A stretch of 64,000 nt of DNA from Paracoccus sp. MA (GTDB lineage: Bacteria; Pseudomonadota; Alphaproteobacteria; Rhodobacterales; Rhodobacteraceae). The notes under the pieces are model-generated. The model did not search any database. It saw nothing but the letters and a program-made list of their open reading frames with translations, and was not told the DNA's origin. Position numbers and translations under genes: made by a program. Below, one piece after another: positions 1 to 7,295 of the stretch. Position 1 is the first letter of the stretch, and every line of letters begins with the position of its first letter. The stretch is taken from positions 581,001-645,000 of the forward strand of contig NZ_CP087597.1 in the NCBI RefSeq assembly GCF_020990385.1. The letters are read 5' to 3'.

Positions 1-2
1 TG

Positions 3-203
3 GAGAAGGGCCTGCAGATCCGCGCCGGCCAGACGCATGTGCAGAAATACGGGCAGGATCTGCTGCAACGCATCCTCGAAGGGCAGATCGACACCACCTT
101 CCTGATCTCGCATCGCCTGTCGCTGGAGGACGCCGCCACGGGCTACAGGAACTTCCGCGACAATCAGGACGAATGGACCAAGGTGGTGCTGAAACCCCGC
201 TGA
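3..203 (+). CDS. Zinc-dependent alcohol dehydrogenase, C-terminal end (partial)
   Basis: Only the last 66 codons are in the window; the gene begins upstream. The tail reads like the C-terminus of MDR-family zinc-dependent dehydrogenases of the formaldehyde/threonine dehydrogenase-like group: a GQTHVQKY segment, then a helix with ISHRLSLEDAATGY and a closing WTKVVLKP strand. That is where the catalytic domain re-forms after the Rossmann fold. No catalytic residue lies in the visible part, so substrate cannot be judged. It ends about 50 bases before the convergent ku gene. Confidence 0.75.
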   Translation, partial: EKGLQIRAGQTHVQKYGQDLLQRILEGQIDTTFLISHRLSLEDAATGYRNFRDNQDEWTKVVLKPR

Positions 204-254
204 GGCCGGCGCGGGCGGTTCTGCGCCTGGCCGCCCGCCTCGCGGAGGCCCGGC

Positions 255-1085
255 TTAGCCGCTTTTGCGCTGGCGCGCGGCGGGCTTCTTCCGCGCCGCC
301 GGCTTTTTCGCGCCCCGCCCGGCGCTTTCGCGCAGCGCCGCCATCAGGTCCACGACCTTTTCGCGCGGCGCCGGTTTCCTGGGCGCGATCCGGCGCCCCT
401 CCAGCTTGGCCCGGACCAGATCGGCCAGCGCCGCCTCGTAGCGGTCCTCGAAACCGGCGATGTCGAATTCGCCCATCTTGGTGGCGATGATATGCTCGGC
501 CAGGTCCAGCATCTCGCCCTTGATCTTCACGGCCGAGACATCGCGGAAGGCTTCTGCGGCCGAGCGCACCTCATAGTCGAAATTCAGCGTCGTCGCGATC
601 ATGCCGGGGCCATGGGCGCGGATCAGCACCGTGCGCACGCGCCGGAACAGCACCGCCCGCGCCAGCGCCGCCACCTTCTTGCGGCGCATGCCTTCGCGGA
701 TCAGGGCGAAGGCCTCCTCGGCGGGCCGGTCGGCCGGGGTCAGGTAATAGGGCCGGTCGAAATAGACGTCGTCGATGTCGCCGCAGGCGACGAAGCTGGC
801 CACGGCCAGCGTCTTGTCGCTTTCCGGGACGGCGGCGGCGATCTCCTCGGGATCCAGGACGACGTAATCGCCCTCGCCGACCTCGTAGCCCTTGACCTGA
901 TCGTCCTTCTCGACCGGCTTTCCGGTGGTGCCGTCCACGAACTGCCGCCGCACCCGGTGGCCGGTGGCGCGGTTCAGCGTGTGAAAGGCGATGCGCTCCG
1001 AGGTCGAGGCGGCGGCATGCAACGCCACCGGGCAGCTCAGCTCGGCGATCTTCAGCAGTCCTTTCCAGATCGCCCTGGGGGCCAT
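255..1085 (-). CDS. ku: Ku protein, non-homologous end joining
   Basis: This 276-residue protein matches the bacterial Ku family in length and order: an N-terminal beta-barrel core (AIWKGLLKIAELSCPVALH, then FHTLNRATGHRVRRQFVD), a central ring-forming region, and a basic Lys/Ala/Pro tail from about residue 235 like the DNA-binding tails of soil-bacterium Ku. Ku homodimers thread onto double-strand ends and recruit the ligase LigD; no ligD is in this window. The start has a GAAGG-type ribosome site. A GGAAC-N17-CGTT element lies about 40 bases upstream, so stress or stationary-phase expression by the EcfG-like sigma factor is likely (inference). Confidence 0.95.
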   Translation of the reverse strand: MAPRAIWKGLLKIAELSCPVALHAAASTSERIAFHTLNRATGHRVRRQFVDGTTGKPVEKDDQVKGYEVGEGDYVVLDPEEIAAAVPESDKTLAVASFVACGDIDDVYFDRPYYLTPADRPAEEAFALIREGMRRKKVAALARAVLFRRVRTVLIRAHGPGMIATTLNFDYEVRSAAEAFRDVSAVKIKGEMLDLAEHIIATKMGEFDIAGFEDRYEAALADLVRAKLEGRRIAPRKPAPREKVVDLMAALRESAGRGAKKPAARKKPAARQRKSG

Positions 1086-1121
1086 GGCGCGCGTCCTTCG
1101 TGGAAATCCGCAACGATGACC

Positions 1122-1147
1122 AACGCCCCGGGTGAAACGGGGGTTCC
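1122..1147 (-). promoter_or_regulatory. EcfG-type promoter of ku
   Basis: On the minus strand GGAAC (1147-1143), a 17-base spacer and CGTT (1125-1122) match the consensus of alphaproteobacterial general-stress sigma factors exactly. It lies between the stop of the DUF421 gene and the ku start codon, so it would give ku its own transcript. Confidence 0.7.
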
Positions 1148-1169
1148 GGCGCCGCGGATCATGCCGGGG

Positions 1170-1613
1170 CTACTTTCGCGGGATGATGCTGATCGCCCCG
1201 CTGATTTCCAGCACCGCGGCGTCGATCTCCCGCAGCGTGGCGAGGCCGTGCTGCACGCGCGCGGCTTCCAGGATATCGGCCGGGCTGACGCGCGCGCGCG
1301 TCAGCGCCTCGCGGTCGATCTCGCCCCGGCTCATCAGCACCGTGGGCGTTCCGTCCAGCCAGAGCGCCAGCCGCGCCGAGCGCATCTTGGCAAAGGACAG
1401 GATCACGTCGACGGTCACCAGCGTGATCATCAGCACCACCGCATTCACGATCGAGAAGTCGTCGCCCAGCAGCGCCTGCTGCGTCGTCTCGGCGATGATG
1501 AGAAGCAGGACGAAATCGAAGGGCGTGGTCTGCGCCAGCGTGCGGCGCCCGGACAGCCGGGTCATGGCCAGCAGGACCAGATAGATCGCAATGCCTCGGA
1601 TCACGGAGTCCAT
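1170..1613 (-). CDS. DUF421 (YetF-type) membrane protein
   Basis: This 147-residue protein has the DUF421 layout: two or three N-terminal membrane helices (IRGIAIYLVLLAMTRL, FDFVLLLIIAETTQ, VNAVVLMITLVTVDVIL) and a small cytoplasmic domain with LDGTPTVLMSRGEI and an ILEAARVQHGL segment. The function of the family is not established; Bacillus members are linked to spores and stress. The start is 9 bases after the upstream gene's stop, behind GAGGG, so it is the last gene of a three-gene unit that begins with the PRC-barrel gene. Homologues often sit with stress-response genes, as here. Confidence 0.85.
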   Translation of the reverse strand: MDSVIRGIAIYLVLLAMTRLSGRRTLAQTTPFDFVLLLIIAETTQQALLGDDFSIVNAVVLMITLVTVDVILSFAKMRSARLALWLDGTPTVLMSRGEIDREALTRARVSPADILEAARVQHGLATLREIDAAVLEISGAISIIPRK

Positions 1614-1622
1614 CGGCGGCCC

Positions 1623-2132
1623 TCACGGCAGGATCAGGATGCGGGCGGTCCGGGTTTCCGCGCCGATCCCGACCTCGAGGCGCGTCCAGCCGAAATGCTT
1701 CGCCCGAATGTCCAGCGTCACGGTCCGCGGGTCCTCCCCCTCGGCCGCAAAGACGAAGCTCTGCGCGGCGCCGGACAGCGTGCTCCGCTCCGGCTCGGGC
1801 TGGATGCGCTCGACCGAGAAACGGTCGAGGAAGTCCCGCCCGATGCGCAGGCCGTGCGAGGGGGCGGGGCGCTCGAAACGGACCTTCAACTCGTCGGGCC
1901 CTTCCCAGCGGCTGATGCGGGGGAACTCGACCCGCGCGCCGTCGAAGCGCATGACGGATTTCTGGAAGGCGCCGCCGCTGCCGGTCAGGCCCAGCAGCGC
2001 CACAAGGCAGGCCGCGGCGAAGGCCAGCCAGGCGAGGCGCTGCGCCCGCCAGAACCGGCGCTGGAAGGCGCGGTCCTCCTCGATCTGCAGGCCGTCCGCG
2101 CGCAGGGGCGGGGCGGCCGGTTCCTTGGCCAT
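1623..2132 (-). CDS. Membrane-anchored protein of unknown function
   Basis: I do not recognise a named family. The 169-residue protein has a charged cytoplasmic N-terminus (about residues 1-33), one membrane helix (LAWLAFAAACLVALLGLTG) and a soluble C-terminal domain of about 110 residues rich in beta-type sequence, probably periplasmic. A GGAGG ribosome site precedes the ATG. It is flanked on the same strand by a PRC-barrel gene and DUF421 and is probably cotranscribed with both, which points to an envelope-linked stress role (inference). Confidence 0.7.
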   Translation of the reverse strand: MAKEPAAPPLRADGLQIEEDRAFQRRFWRAQRLAWLAFAAACLVALLGLTGSGGAFQKSVMRFDGARVEFPRISRWEGPDELKVRFERPAPSHGLRIGRDFLDRFSVERIQPEPERSTLSGAAQSFVFAAEGEDPRTVTLDIRAKHFGWTRLEVGIGAETRTARILILP

Positions 2133-2198
2133 CGGGCGATCCTCCCCGGACAGGTCGTCCCCGGCCAGGGCCGCGGACGACGCATCGCGCTTTCGCCG

Positions 2199-3077
2199 TT
2201 ACTGGGTGGCGGGGACAGGGCCGTCCTCGTCGAATTCCGGCAGCGCCTCGAGCTGCTCGCGCGTCCAGGGCAGATAGATGCGCAGGTCGGTATCCTTGCG
2301 ATAGACCACCAGATCGCCGACCGGCACCGCGACGCGATGCTCTCCCATGCCCAGGAAGCCGCCGACATCGATGATGGCATGGCTGATCTCGGCCGCGCCC
2401 ATGCCTTCGGCCTGGGCATCCGCCTGGGCATCGGTCGGGGCCTGCGCCGGGGGCGTGGTGGCGTCGGTGGGCGTGATGGTGCCGGCATCCGAGCCGATGT
2501 TCTCCATCCGGTCGGTGTCGCCGGTATCGGTGCCGGTGGCGACATTGCTGGAATCCGACTCGGTCATCGGCGCCGCGCCGTCGGGACTGGCGGAATCGGC
2601 CGGGCTGTCCGCCGCGCCGGCGGTCGTGTCGGTCGTCGTATCGGTGGCCGCGCCGGTGGTCGTATCCGCCGGGGCTTCGGCCGGCGCCTCGGTCGTGGCC
2701 GCGGGGGCGGTCTCGGATGTGGCGTCGGGGGCGGTGGCGGCGCCGGCATCGCCGCCTTGCAGCGAGGTGGTGCCGTTGGCAAAGACCAGCCCATGCACCT
2801 CGCCGATCTCCTCGCCGCTGGCGTCGTAGACGGTGGCGCCCTCCAGGTTCTCGGTCGTCAGCACCACGTCGCCTTCGACATAGCCGTCGGGCGGGGTGAT
2901 GATCGGTGCGGGCTCCAGGGCGGGGGCGCTCTCCTGTCCCATCGGCACCGGTTGGGTGTCGGCCTGCGGGCTGTCGGCCTCTGGCGCCGGGGCCTCTGGC
3001 GTCGGGGTGTCCTGGGCGTGGGCCGCCGCGACGCTCAGCGCGGCGGCAAGGGCGGTGGTGACGAACAGATGTCTCAT
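2199..3077 (-). CDS. Secreted PRC-barrel protein with a large low-complexity insert
   Basis: The ATG at 3077 is chosen because GGAGGA lies just upstream and it opens a signal peptide (MRHLFVTTALAAALSVAAAHA) cleaved near residue 21; longer versions add a tail without signal character. The 292-residue protein holds one PRC-barrel split in two. The first half (GATVYDASGEEIGEVHG, about residues 80-105) and second half (IIDVGGFLGMGEHRVAVP, about residues 225-280) are separated by roughly 110 residues rich in Thr, Ala, Asp and Pro. The divergent 98-residue gene has the same two halves joined directly. The role is unknown; it heads a stress-promoter unit with the two downstream genes. Confidence 0.8.
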   Translation of the reverse strand: MRHLFVTTALAAALSVAAAHAQDTPTPEAPAPEADSPQADTQPVPMGQESAPALEPAPIITPPDGYVEGDVVLTTENLEGATVYDASGEEIGEVHGLVFANGTTSLQGGDAGAATAPDATSETAPAATTEAPAEAPADTTTGAATDTTTDTTAGAADSPADSASPDGAAPMTESDSSNVATGTDTGDTDRMENIGSDAGTITPTDATTPPAQAPTDAQADAQAEGMGAAEISHAIIDVGGFLGMGEHRVAVPVGDLVVYRKDTDLRIYLPWTREQLEALPEFDEDGPVPATQ

Positions 3078-3112
3078 CTTTTCCTCCTCCGGATGCGGGT
3101 TGACGGGCCGTG

Positions 3113-3137
3113 AACCGGTTGCGGCGGAAAATGTTCC
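3113..3137 (-). promoter_or_regulatory. EcfG-type promoter, leftward PRC-barrel unit
   Basis: Minus strand GGAAC (3137-3133), 16-base spacer, GGTT (3116-3113), ending 36 bases before the ATG at 3077. The -10 element differs from CGTT at one base. It forms a divergent pair with the motif at 3164-3188. Confidence 0.6.
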
Positions 3138-3163
3138 AGCCGCCCTCCTCACGGCAGCGTTAT

Positions 3164-3188
3164 GGAACAGATCGGCAGCGGCCCTGTT
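3164..3188 (+). promoter_or_regulatory. EcfG-type promoter, rightward PRC-barrel unit
   Basis: GGAAC (3164-3168), 16-base spacer, TGTT (3185-3188), ending 38 bases before the ATG at 3227. It matches the stress-sigma consensus apart from one base in the -10 element. Confidence 0.6.
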
Positions 3189-3226
3189 GGAACCACCCAA
3201 CCCGAGAATGCAGAGGAGGGATCGGA

Positions 3227-3523
3227 ATGGACCACAGCACCCATATTCGCCTGCGCGAGGACGAGTTGACCGAGGCCGCGCTGACCGGGGCCACCGTCTA
3301 CGGCCCGGGCGACGAGCGGATCGGCCATGTCTCGCATGTCCACGGCACCGGCGGCGACACGCTGGTGGTGATCGATGTCGGCGGTTTCCTGGGAATCGGG
3401 TCGAAGCCGGTGGCCGTGCCCGCCCGCGACCTGGATTTCATGCGCGACGCCAGCAACAGCGTGCATGCCGTCACGCGCTGGACCAAGGACGAGCTGAAGG
3501 AGATGCCGGAGCATCGCGAGTGA
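3227..3523 (+). CDS. PRC-barrel domain protein
   Basis: A 98-residue, essentially single-domain protein. The PRC-barrel runs from about residue 12 (LTGATVYGPGDERIGHV) to about residue 85 (WTKDELKEMPEH), with the hallmark VIDVGGFLGIGSKPVAVP stretch. It has no signal peptide, so it is probably cytoplasmic. AGGAGGG before the ATG fixes the start. It is transcribed away from the larger secreted PRC protein, and both have stress-type promoters. Stand-alone PRC proteins of this kind are common in alphaproteobacterial stress clusters, but their function is not established. Confidence 0.85.
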   Translation: MDHSTHIRLREDELTEAALTGATVYGPGDERIGHVSHVHGTGGDTLVVIDVGGFLGIGSKPVAVPARDLDFMRDASNSVHAVTRWTKDELKEMPEHRE

Positions 3524-3545
3524 CGCCTCGCTGACGCATCCCCGC

Positions 3546-3567
3546 GCCGGCCCGTCAAGGGGCCGGC
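3546..3567 (+). repeat. Intercistronic GC hairpin
   Basis: GCCGGCCC, a six-base loop, then GGGCCGGC form a perfect 8-bp stem between the PRC-barrel gene and the next small gene. No T-run follows, so it looks more like an RNA-stabilising or attenuating hairpin than a full terminator. Confidence 0.5.
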
Positions 3568-3592
3568 CGCCGCAAACCAGGAGGATCCTGCC

Positions 3593-3799
3593 ATGGGCAA
3601 GACATTCGATCCGCAAGAGGAAAACACCAAGTTCAACGTGCGCAAGCGGGCCCAGGACCTGAAGATGGGCAATGCCGATCCTGTGCTGAACCCGCGGCAG
3701 ATGCCGGGCTCGGACGAGCCCAATGCCGGCGGCCAGAACCGCGAGGCGGGCGACCGCAAGGCCCGCCAGAACGACCCCGTCACGAACAGGGGGGAATAG
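3593..3799 (+). CDS. Small hydrophilic protein, unknown function
   Basis: A 68-residue, highly charged, Asn/Gln/Pro-rich protein (MGKTFDPQEENTKFNVRKRA at the start, NAGGQNREAGDRKARQND near the end) with no hydrophobic core, so probably disordered. AGGAGG lies 8 bases before the ATG. It is 69 bases downstream of the PRC-barrel gene in the same direction and probably shares its stress promoter. I know no function for it; small hydrophilic proteins of this type are frequent in general-stress regulons. Confidence 0.65.
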   Translation: MGKTFDPQEENTKFNVRKRAQDLKMGNADPVLNPRQMPGSDEPNAGGQNREAGDRKARQNDPVTNRGE

Positions 3800-3837
3800 G
3801 ACCCGCCGGGCTTGCCCGGCCCTGACCGGAAACATGG

Positions 3838-3865
3838 CCCCGACCCGGCATCGGCCGGGCCGGGG
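3838..3865 (+). terminator. Probable terminator hairpin after the small stress gene
   Basis: A 12-bp stem with one mismatch (CCCCGACCCGGC, loop ATCG, GCCGGGCCGGGG) about 40 bases past the stop codon. It lacks a clear U-tract, so termination could be weak or Rho-assisted. The rest of the 290-base gap to 4088 holds only the hairpin at 3965-3985. Confidence 0.45.
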
Positions 3866-3964
3866 TCATCCATGCGTAGGGCGCCCGCCTGCGCAAGCCC
3901 GCGCCATTGCCGGCCGCGCGCCGGCCAGGGTCATGTTCTTTCTTGTCAAAATATCCTCGGGGGT

Positions 3965-3985
3965 CCGGGGGCAGACAGCCCCCGG
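3965..3985. repeat. GC-rich palindromic element
   Basis: CCGGGGGC, a five-base loop (AGACA), then GCCCCCGG make a perfect 8-bp inverted repeat directly after an AT-richer stretch (TCAAAATATCCTCGGGGG). I recall similar 'AT-rich lead plus GGGGG/CCCCC palindrome' elements scattered in Rhodobacteraceae genomes, so it may be a dispersed REP-like element. There is only one copy in this window. Confidence 0.4.
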
Positions 3986-4088
3986 CACCGGCCGCGCCGG
4001 CAGAGCGCCGTTCGGATCTGCTGCGGGTCCTAGGCCGCCCGACGCCGCGCTGCCGACCTTGCGCCCCATCTTGCGCGGCGCCGCCCCT

Positions 4089-4313
4089 TCAGTAATTCCC
4101 GGGCGGATCGCTGGCGGGAAAGGATTCGTCGCTCTGCTCGTCGACGATGTCCCAGTCGCGCGGCGGATTTTCCATCCGGCGGCGGCCGGCGGGGCGGATG
4201 TCCCGCCGCCCCGCCGCGCCCCGCGGGGCCGGGCGCGCCAGCGCATCGCACAGCCCCTTCAGCGCGAAGCCGGCGGCGAGGCCGCAGACGAAGACCAGCG
4301 GACGGTTGCTCAT
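4089..4313 (-). CDS. Small membrane protein with SDESFPASDPP tail
   Basis: A 74-residue protein: an N-terminal hydrophobic segment (LVFVCGLAAGFALKGLCDAL), a basic linker, and a C-terminal acidic motif DEQSDESFPASDPPGNY. That tail recurs at the ends of many small proteins of unknown function in proteobacterial stress clusters; its role is not known to me. The gene lies 29 bases downstream of the SDR gene and is probably cotranscribed with it from the promoter at 5935-5959. Confidence 0.75.
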   Translation of the reverse strand: MSNRPLVFVCGLAAGFALKGLCDALARPAPRGAAGRRDIRPAGRRRMENPPRDWDIVDEQSDESFPASDPPGNY

Positions 4314-4342
4314 GACTGCACTCCTTCTTCGGGTTCTGGGCC

Positions 4343-5200
4343 TCAGATCATCGGCATGCCGCCGGTGACGGGGATGGTGGCGCCCGAGACATAGCTCGAC
4401 ATCGGTTCGGCCAGCATCACATAGGCCGAGGCCAGCTCGACCGGCTGGGCCGGGCGCTGCATCGGATAGTTGGCGCCGAACTTCGCCACCTCTTCGGGCG
4501 ACATGCTGGCCGGGATCAGCGGCGTCCAGACCGGCCCCGGCGCCACCGCGTTCACCCTTATGCCGCGCCCGGCCAGCATCTGCGCCAGCCCGGTGGTGAA
4601 ATTCTGGATCGCGCCCTTGGTGGTGGCATAGGCCAAGAGCTTGGGATTGGGCTTGTCGGCATTGATCGAGGCGGTGTTGATGATCGCCGCGCCCTCGGGC
4701 ATATGCGGCACCGCCGCCTTGGTCAGGTGGAAGATCGCGTCGATATTGACCGCGAAGGTGTGGCGCCATTCCTCGTCCGGGATCTCCTCGATGCTGTCGA
4801 ACAGCGCCTGATGCGCGGCATTGTTGACCAGGATGTCGATGCGGCCGAAGCGTTCGACCACCTCGGCGACGATCTTGCGGCAATGGTCGGGATCGGCGAT
4901 GTCGCCGGGGATGGACAGGCAGTTGCGCCCGGCCTCGCGCACCAGTTCGGCGGTGCTGGCGGCATCCTCTGTCTCGTTGAGCCAGGACAGCGCAAGATCG
5001 GCGCCCTCGCGGGCATAGGCGATGGCGACGGCGCGGCCGATGCCGCTGTCTCCGCCGGTGATCAGCGCCACCTTGCCCTCCAGCCGGCCGGCGCCCTTCC
5101 AGCTCTCCTCGCCATGGTCCGGGCGCGGGTCCATCTTCCGGAAGCTGCCGGGCAGGTCCTGCTGCTGCTCGGGAAAGGGTGGCTTGGGATAATCGCTCAT
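4343..5200 (-). CDS. Short-chain dehydrogenase/reductase, stress-type (YdaD/YhxC-like)
   Basis: A 285-residue SDR with the extended N-terminus (PFPEQQQDLPGSFRKMDPRPDHGEES) typical of the general-stress SDR group. The cofactor motif is TGGDSGIGRA (about residues 48-57), then the NNAA motif (LVNNAAHQ), a catalytic Ser in INTASINA, and YATTK as the Tyr/Lys pair. The sequence supports an NAD(P)-dependent oxidoreductase; the substrate is unknown. Its ATG overlaps the stop of the upstream membrane-protein gene (ATGA), so translation is probably coupled, and the unit starts at a GGAAC-N16-GGTT promoter. Confidence 0.9.
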   Translation of the reverse strand: MSDYPKPPFPEQQQDLPGSFRKMDPRPDHGEESWKGAGRLEGKVALITGGDSGIGRAVAIAYAREGADLALSWLNETEDAASTAELVREAGRNCLSIPGDIADPDHCRKIVAEVVERFGRIDILVNNAAHQALFDSIEEIPDEEWRHTFAVNIDAIFHLTKAAVPHMPEGAAIINTASINADKPNPKLLAYATTKGAIQNFTTGLAQMLAGRGIRVNAVAPGPVWTPLIPASMSPEEVAKFGANYPMQRPAQPVELASAYVMLAEPMSSYVSGATIPVTGGMPMI

Positions 5201-5901
5201 CGGTCGGGCCTTTCGTCGGGGTTGGGGGCGCCGGGCTGCTTGTTGCCGTCGCCTTGGCGGTTCGGGTCCTCGGTGACCGCGCCGGCCGGGTCCATGCGTT
5301 GCTGGCGCTGGTCGAGCACATGCGGCGCCGGCCGGCGCAGCCGCTCGACGGCCGAAAGGGGCGGCGGCGCGGCTCCGGGGCCGCGGGGGGAACGGGCCCG
5401 CCGGCCCTGGGGTTCCGGCGCGCGGCTGCCGATCGCCTCGGCCGCGATCAGGCCCAGCGACAGGCCGACCCCCAGCGCGAGCAGGCCCAGCCCGACGCCC
5501 GCGGGCGGCAGCACCAGCTCCCATCCCGGGCGCAGGCGCGCCGGCATCAGGCCGTAATCCACCAGCCCGGCCAGGGCGGCGGTCCCTAGGCCGGCCAGCC
5601 AGGCCAGCCCCATGCCGCCGCCTCGCGCGCGCCGGGCCAGCAGCACCGCAACCGCCGCCCAGAAGAAGCACGAGGCGACATGGATGACGGCGCCCAGGCC
5701 GGTATGGGCCAGATCCAGCGCCGGCTCGGTCGCGGCGGCGGGGCCGTGCAGCACATGGCTGGTTGCGTTGATGGCGATCCATGGCGGCAGGCCGCGCGCG
5801 GCGGCAAGCGCGCCCAGCATCGCGGCCGAGGCGATTGCCGCCATCGTCGCGGCAAGGGGCCAGCCGATGTCGAACCGCCGCATTGGTCGGGTGCCTTGCA
5901 T
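5197..5901 (-). CDS. Polytopic membrane protein, unknown function
   Basis: A 234-residue protein with four predicted membrane helices: about residues 13-35, 70-88, 98-118 and 130-155 (the last from GVGLGLLALGVGLSLGLIAA). A long, basic, proline-rich cytoplasmic tail of about 75 residues follows. No domain is recognised. AGGAG lies 5 bases before the ATG at 5901. It is first in a three-gene unit with the stress SDR and the small SDESFPASDPP protein. The composition of the tail suggests disorder. Confidence 0.7.
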   Translation of the reverse strand: MQGTRPMRRFDIGWPLAATMAAIASAAMLGALAAARGLPPWIAINATSHVLHGPAAATEPALDLAHTGLGAVIHVASCFFWAAVAVLLARRARGGGMGLAWLAGLGTAALAGLVDYGLMPARLRPGWELVLPPAGVGLGLLALGVGLSLGLIAAEAIGSRAPEPQGRRARSPRGPGAAPPPLSAVERLRRPAPHVLDQRQQRMDPAGAVTEDPNRQGDGNKQPGAPNPDERPDR

Positions 5902-5934
5902 TTCGGCTCCTGCTTTTCTGCTTCGGGCTTTCTG

Positions 5935-5959
5935 AACCTTTTTCTCTTCTGATTGTTCC
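5935..5959 (-). promoter_or_regulatory. EcfG-type promoter, leftward SDR unit
   Basis: Minus strand GGAAC (5959-5955), 16-base spacer, GGTT (5938-5935), 33 bases before the ATG at 5901. Its -35 box abuts that of the rightward promoter, so the two boxes form a near-palindrome TGTTCC-GT-GGAACA. Confidence 0.65.
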
Positions 5960-5961
5960 GT

Positions 5962-5986
5962 GGAACATCTTTGCCTTGGTTTTGTT
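5962..5986 (+). promoter_or_regulatory. EcfG-type promoter of the YciE-like gene
   Basis: GGAAC (5962-5966), 16-base spacer, TGTT (5983-5986), 56 bases before the ATG at 6043. The -35 elements of this promoter and the leftward one are two bases apart, so simultaneous binding of two holoenzymes would be sterically hard. Confidence 0.65.
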
Positions 5987-6042
5987 GATTGCGTCGCGGC
6001 TCCGGGTTCCGGGGCTGTTTTTTTTCAGGAAGGAGACATCCG

Positions 6043-6540
6043 ATGCCCGACAAGGTCCTCGACGATCTTTTCCACGACACGCTGAAGGACATCTATTATG
6101 CCGAGCGGCAGATCGTGAAGGCGCTGCCGAAGATGGCGCGCGGGGCGCAGTCCGAGCGGCTGCGCGAGGCCTTCGAGCAGCACCGCGAGCAGAGCGAGAC
6201 GCATGTGGAGCGGCTGCAGCAGGTGTTCGAGCTTCTGGGCAAGCCGGCGCGGGGCAAGACCTGCCCGGCCATCGACGGCATCATCGAGGAGGGCGAGGAG
6301 GTCCTGGCGGCCTTCAAGGGCGCCCCGGCGCTGGATGCCGGGCTGATCGCCGCCGCCCAGGCGGTGGAGCATTACGAGATCGCCCGCTACGGCACGCTGC
6401 GGCAATGGGCGCGGCAGCTGGGGCTGAAGGAGGCGGCGGCGCTTCTGGAGCAGACGCTGGAGGAGGAATCGCAGACCGACGAGCTGCTGACCGAGATCGC
6501 CGAGAGCGAGGCCAACCGCGACGCGGTCGAGCCGGCCTGA
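6043..6540 (+). CDS. YciE/DUF892 ferritin-like protein
   Basis: A 165-residue all-helical protein of the DUF892 family. The first helix holds DLFHDTLKDIYYAERQIVKALPKM, with the Glu of YAERQ as a likely metal ligand. The second has FEQHREQSETHVERL and the fourth EHYEIARYGTLRQWA, which give the further Glu/His ligands of a ferritin-like di-metal site. The family is stress-induced but its activity is undefined. GGAGA before the ATG fixes the start. It is transcribed from the rightward half of the divergent stress promoter. Confidence 0.9.
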   Translation: MPDKVLDDLFHDTLKDIYYAERQIVKALPKMARGAQSERLREAFEQHREQSETHVERLQQVFELLGKPARGKTCPAIDGIIEEGEEVLAAFKGAPALDAGLIAAAQAVEHYEIARYGTLRQWARQLGLKEAAALLEQTLEEESQTDELLTEIAESEANRDAVEPA

Positions 6541-6882
6541 GGCGGGCCTCCGGCGGGGCGGCGAGGCAGGCATCGGTGCCGGGAAACGCATGCCCGCCGC
6601 AGGCGGGGTGCGCAGGATGGCCGCGGCATGAGGCGTCCCCCTCCGGGGAACGTCCCGGGCAGGAGGGCGGCCAGGACCGGAGGGGAGTAGCCCGGGCCCG
6701 GTCCTGAAGCGGGACCTGAGGGCCTCCAGGCTCGGCCGCGGCGCGACGCCCCCTTGGGCCGGCAAGCCCGGGCAGGACGGCGGCGGCACCGGCGCGGAGG
6801 CAAAGCCGGCGGGGGATGCGGAAGGCCGCAAACGCAGGAGGGCGGGGCACGCCGGCGGCCCTCCGGCAAGGCGGGGCCACAA

Positions 6883-6922
6883 GGCCGAACGCACGAGGCC
6901 GAACGCACAGGGCCGAACGCAC
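6883..6922. repeat. Three tandem 14-base repeats
   Basis: GGCCGAACGCAC occurs at 6883, 6897 and 6911, exactly 14 bases apart, with two variable bases between copies. It lies inside the gene-free stretch between the YciE gene and the sigma-factor gene. Confidence 0.7.
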
Positions 6923-7270
6923 GGCCGGACCCGTCGGCCGGCATCATTCGCCTCGCCCTGCTCGGCCGCGCCTCGATCGGCCCTCTCGAACGCTCCACCT
7001 CATTCTGGCCGCCTCGTTCTGGCCGCCTCAATCGGGACGCGGCCGCCGCCGGCCTGCCGGCCCGCCGCTCCGGGTCCTCCGGATGCGGCCGGGCGGCGGC
7101 GTGGCGGCCGCGCCCCGACCCCGGCAGGGCCGGCGCCCGCCGCGGCCCCGAGGGGCGCGCGCGCGGCCGGCGGAACCGCCCGGCGCGGCGCGCCTGCCCC
7201 CGGGCCGCGGACCGGCGGCGCGCGAGGGGAACTTCCGCAGGGCGTGCCGGCTGCCTCCGGGAAGGCGGGA

Positions 7271-7295
7271 AACCGCCCGGCCGGGCAAATGTTCC
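7271..7295 (-). promoter_or_regulatory. Orphan EcfG-like promoter
   Basis: Minus strand GGAAC (7295-7291), 16-base spacer, GGTT (7274-7271). No gene starts within several hundred bases downstream on that strand. It could drive a non-coding RNA, or be a chance match in a stretch with several GTTCC words. Confidence 0.3.

Noticed and set aside
492..3113. An 873-codon plus-strand open frame over ku, DUF421 and the PRC gene
   Set aside because: It is the antisense shadow of four well-supported minus-strand genes, rich in His, Arg and Gly without any domain.
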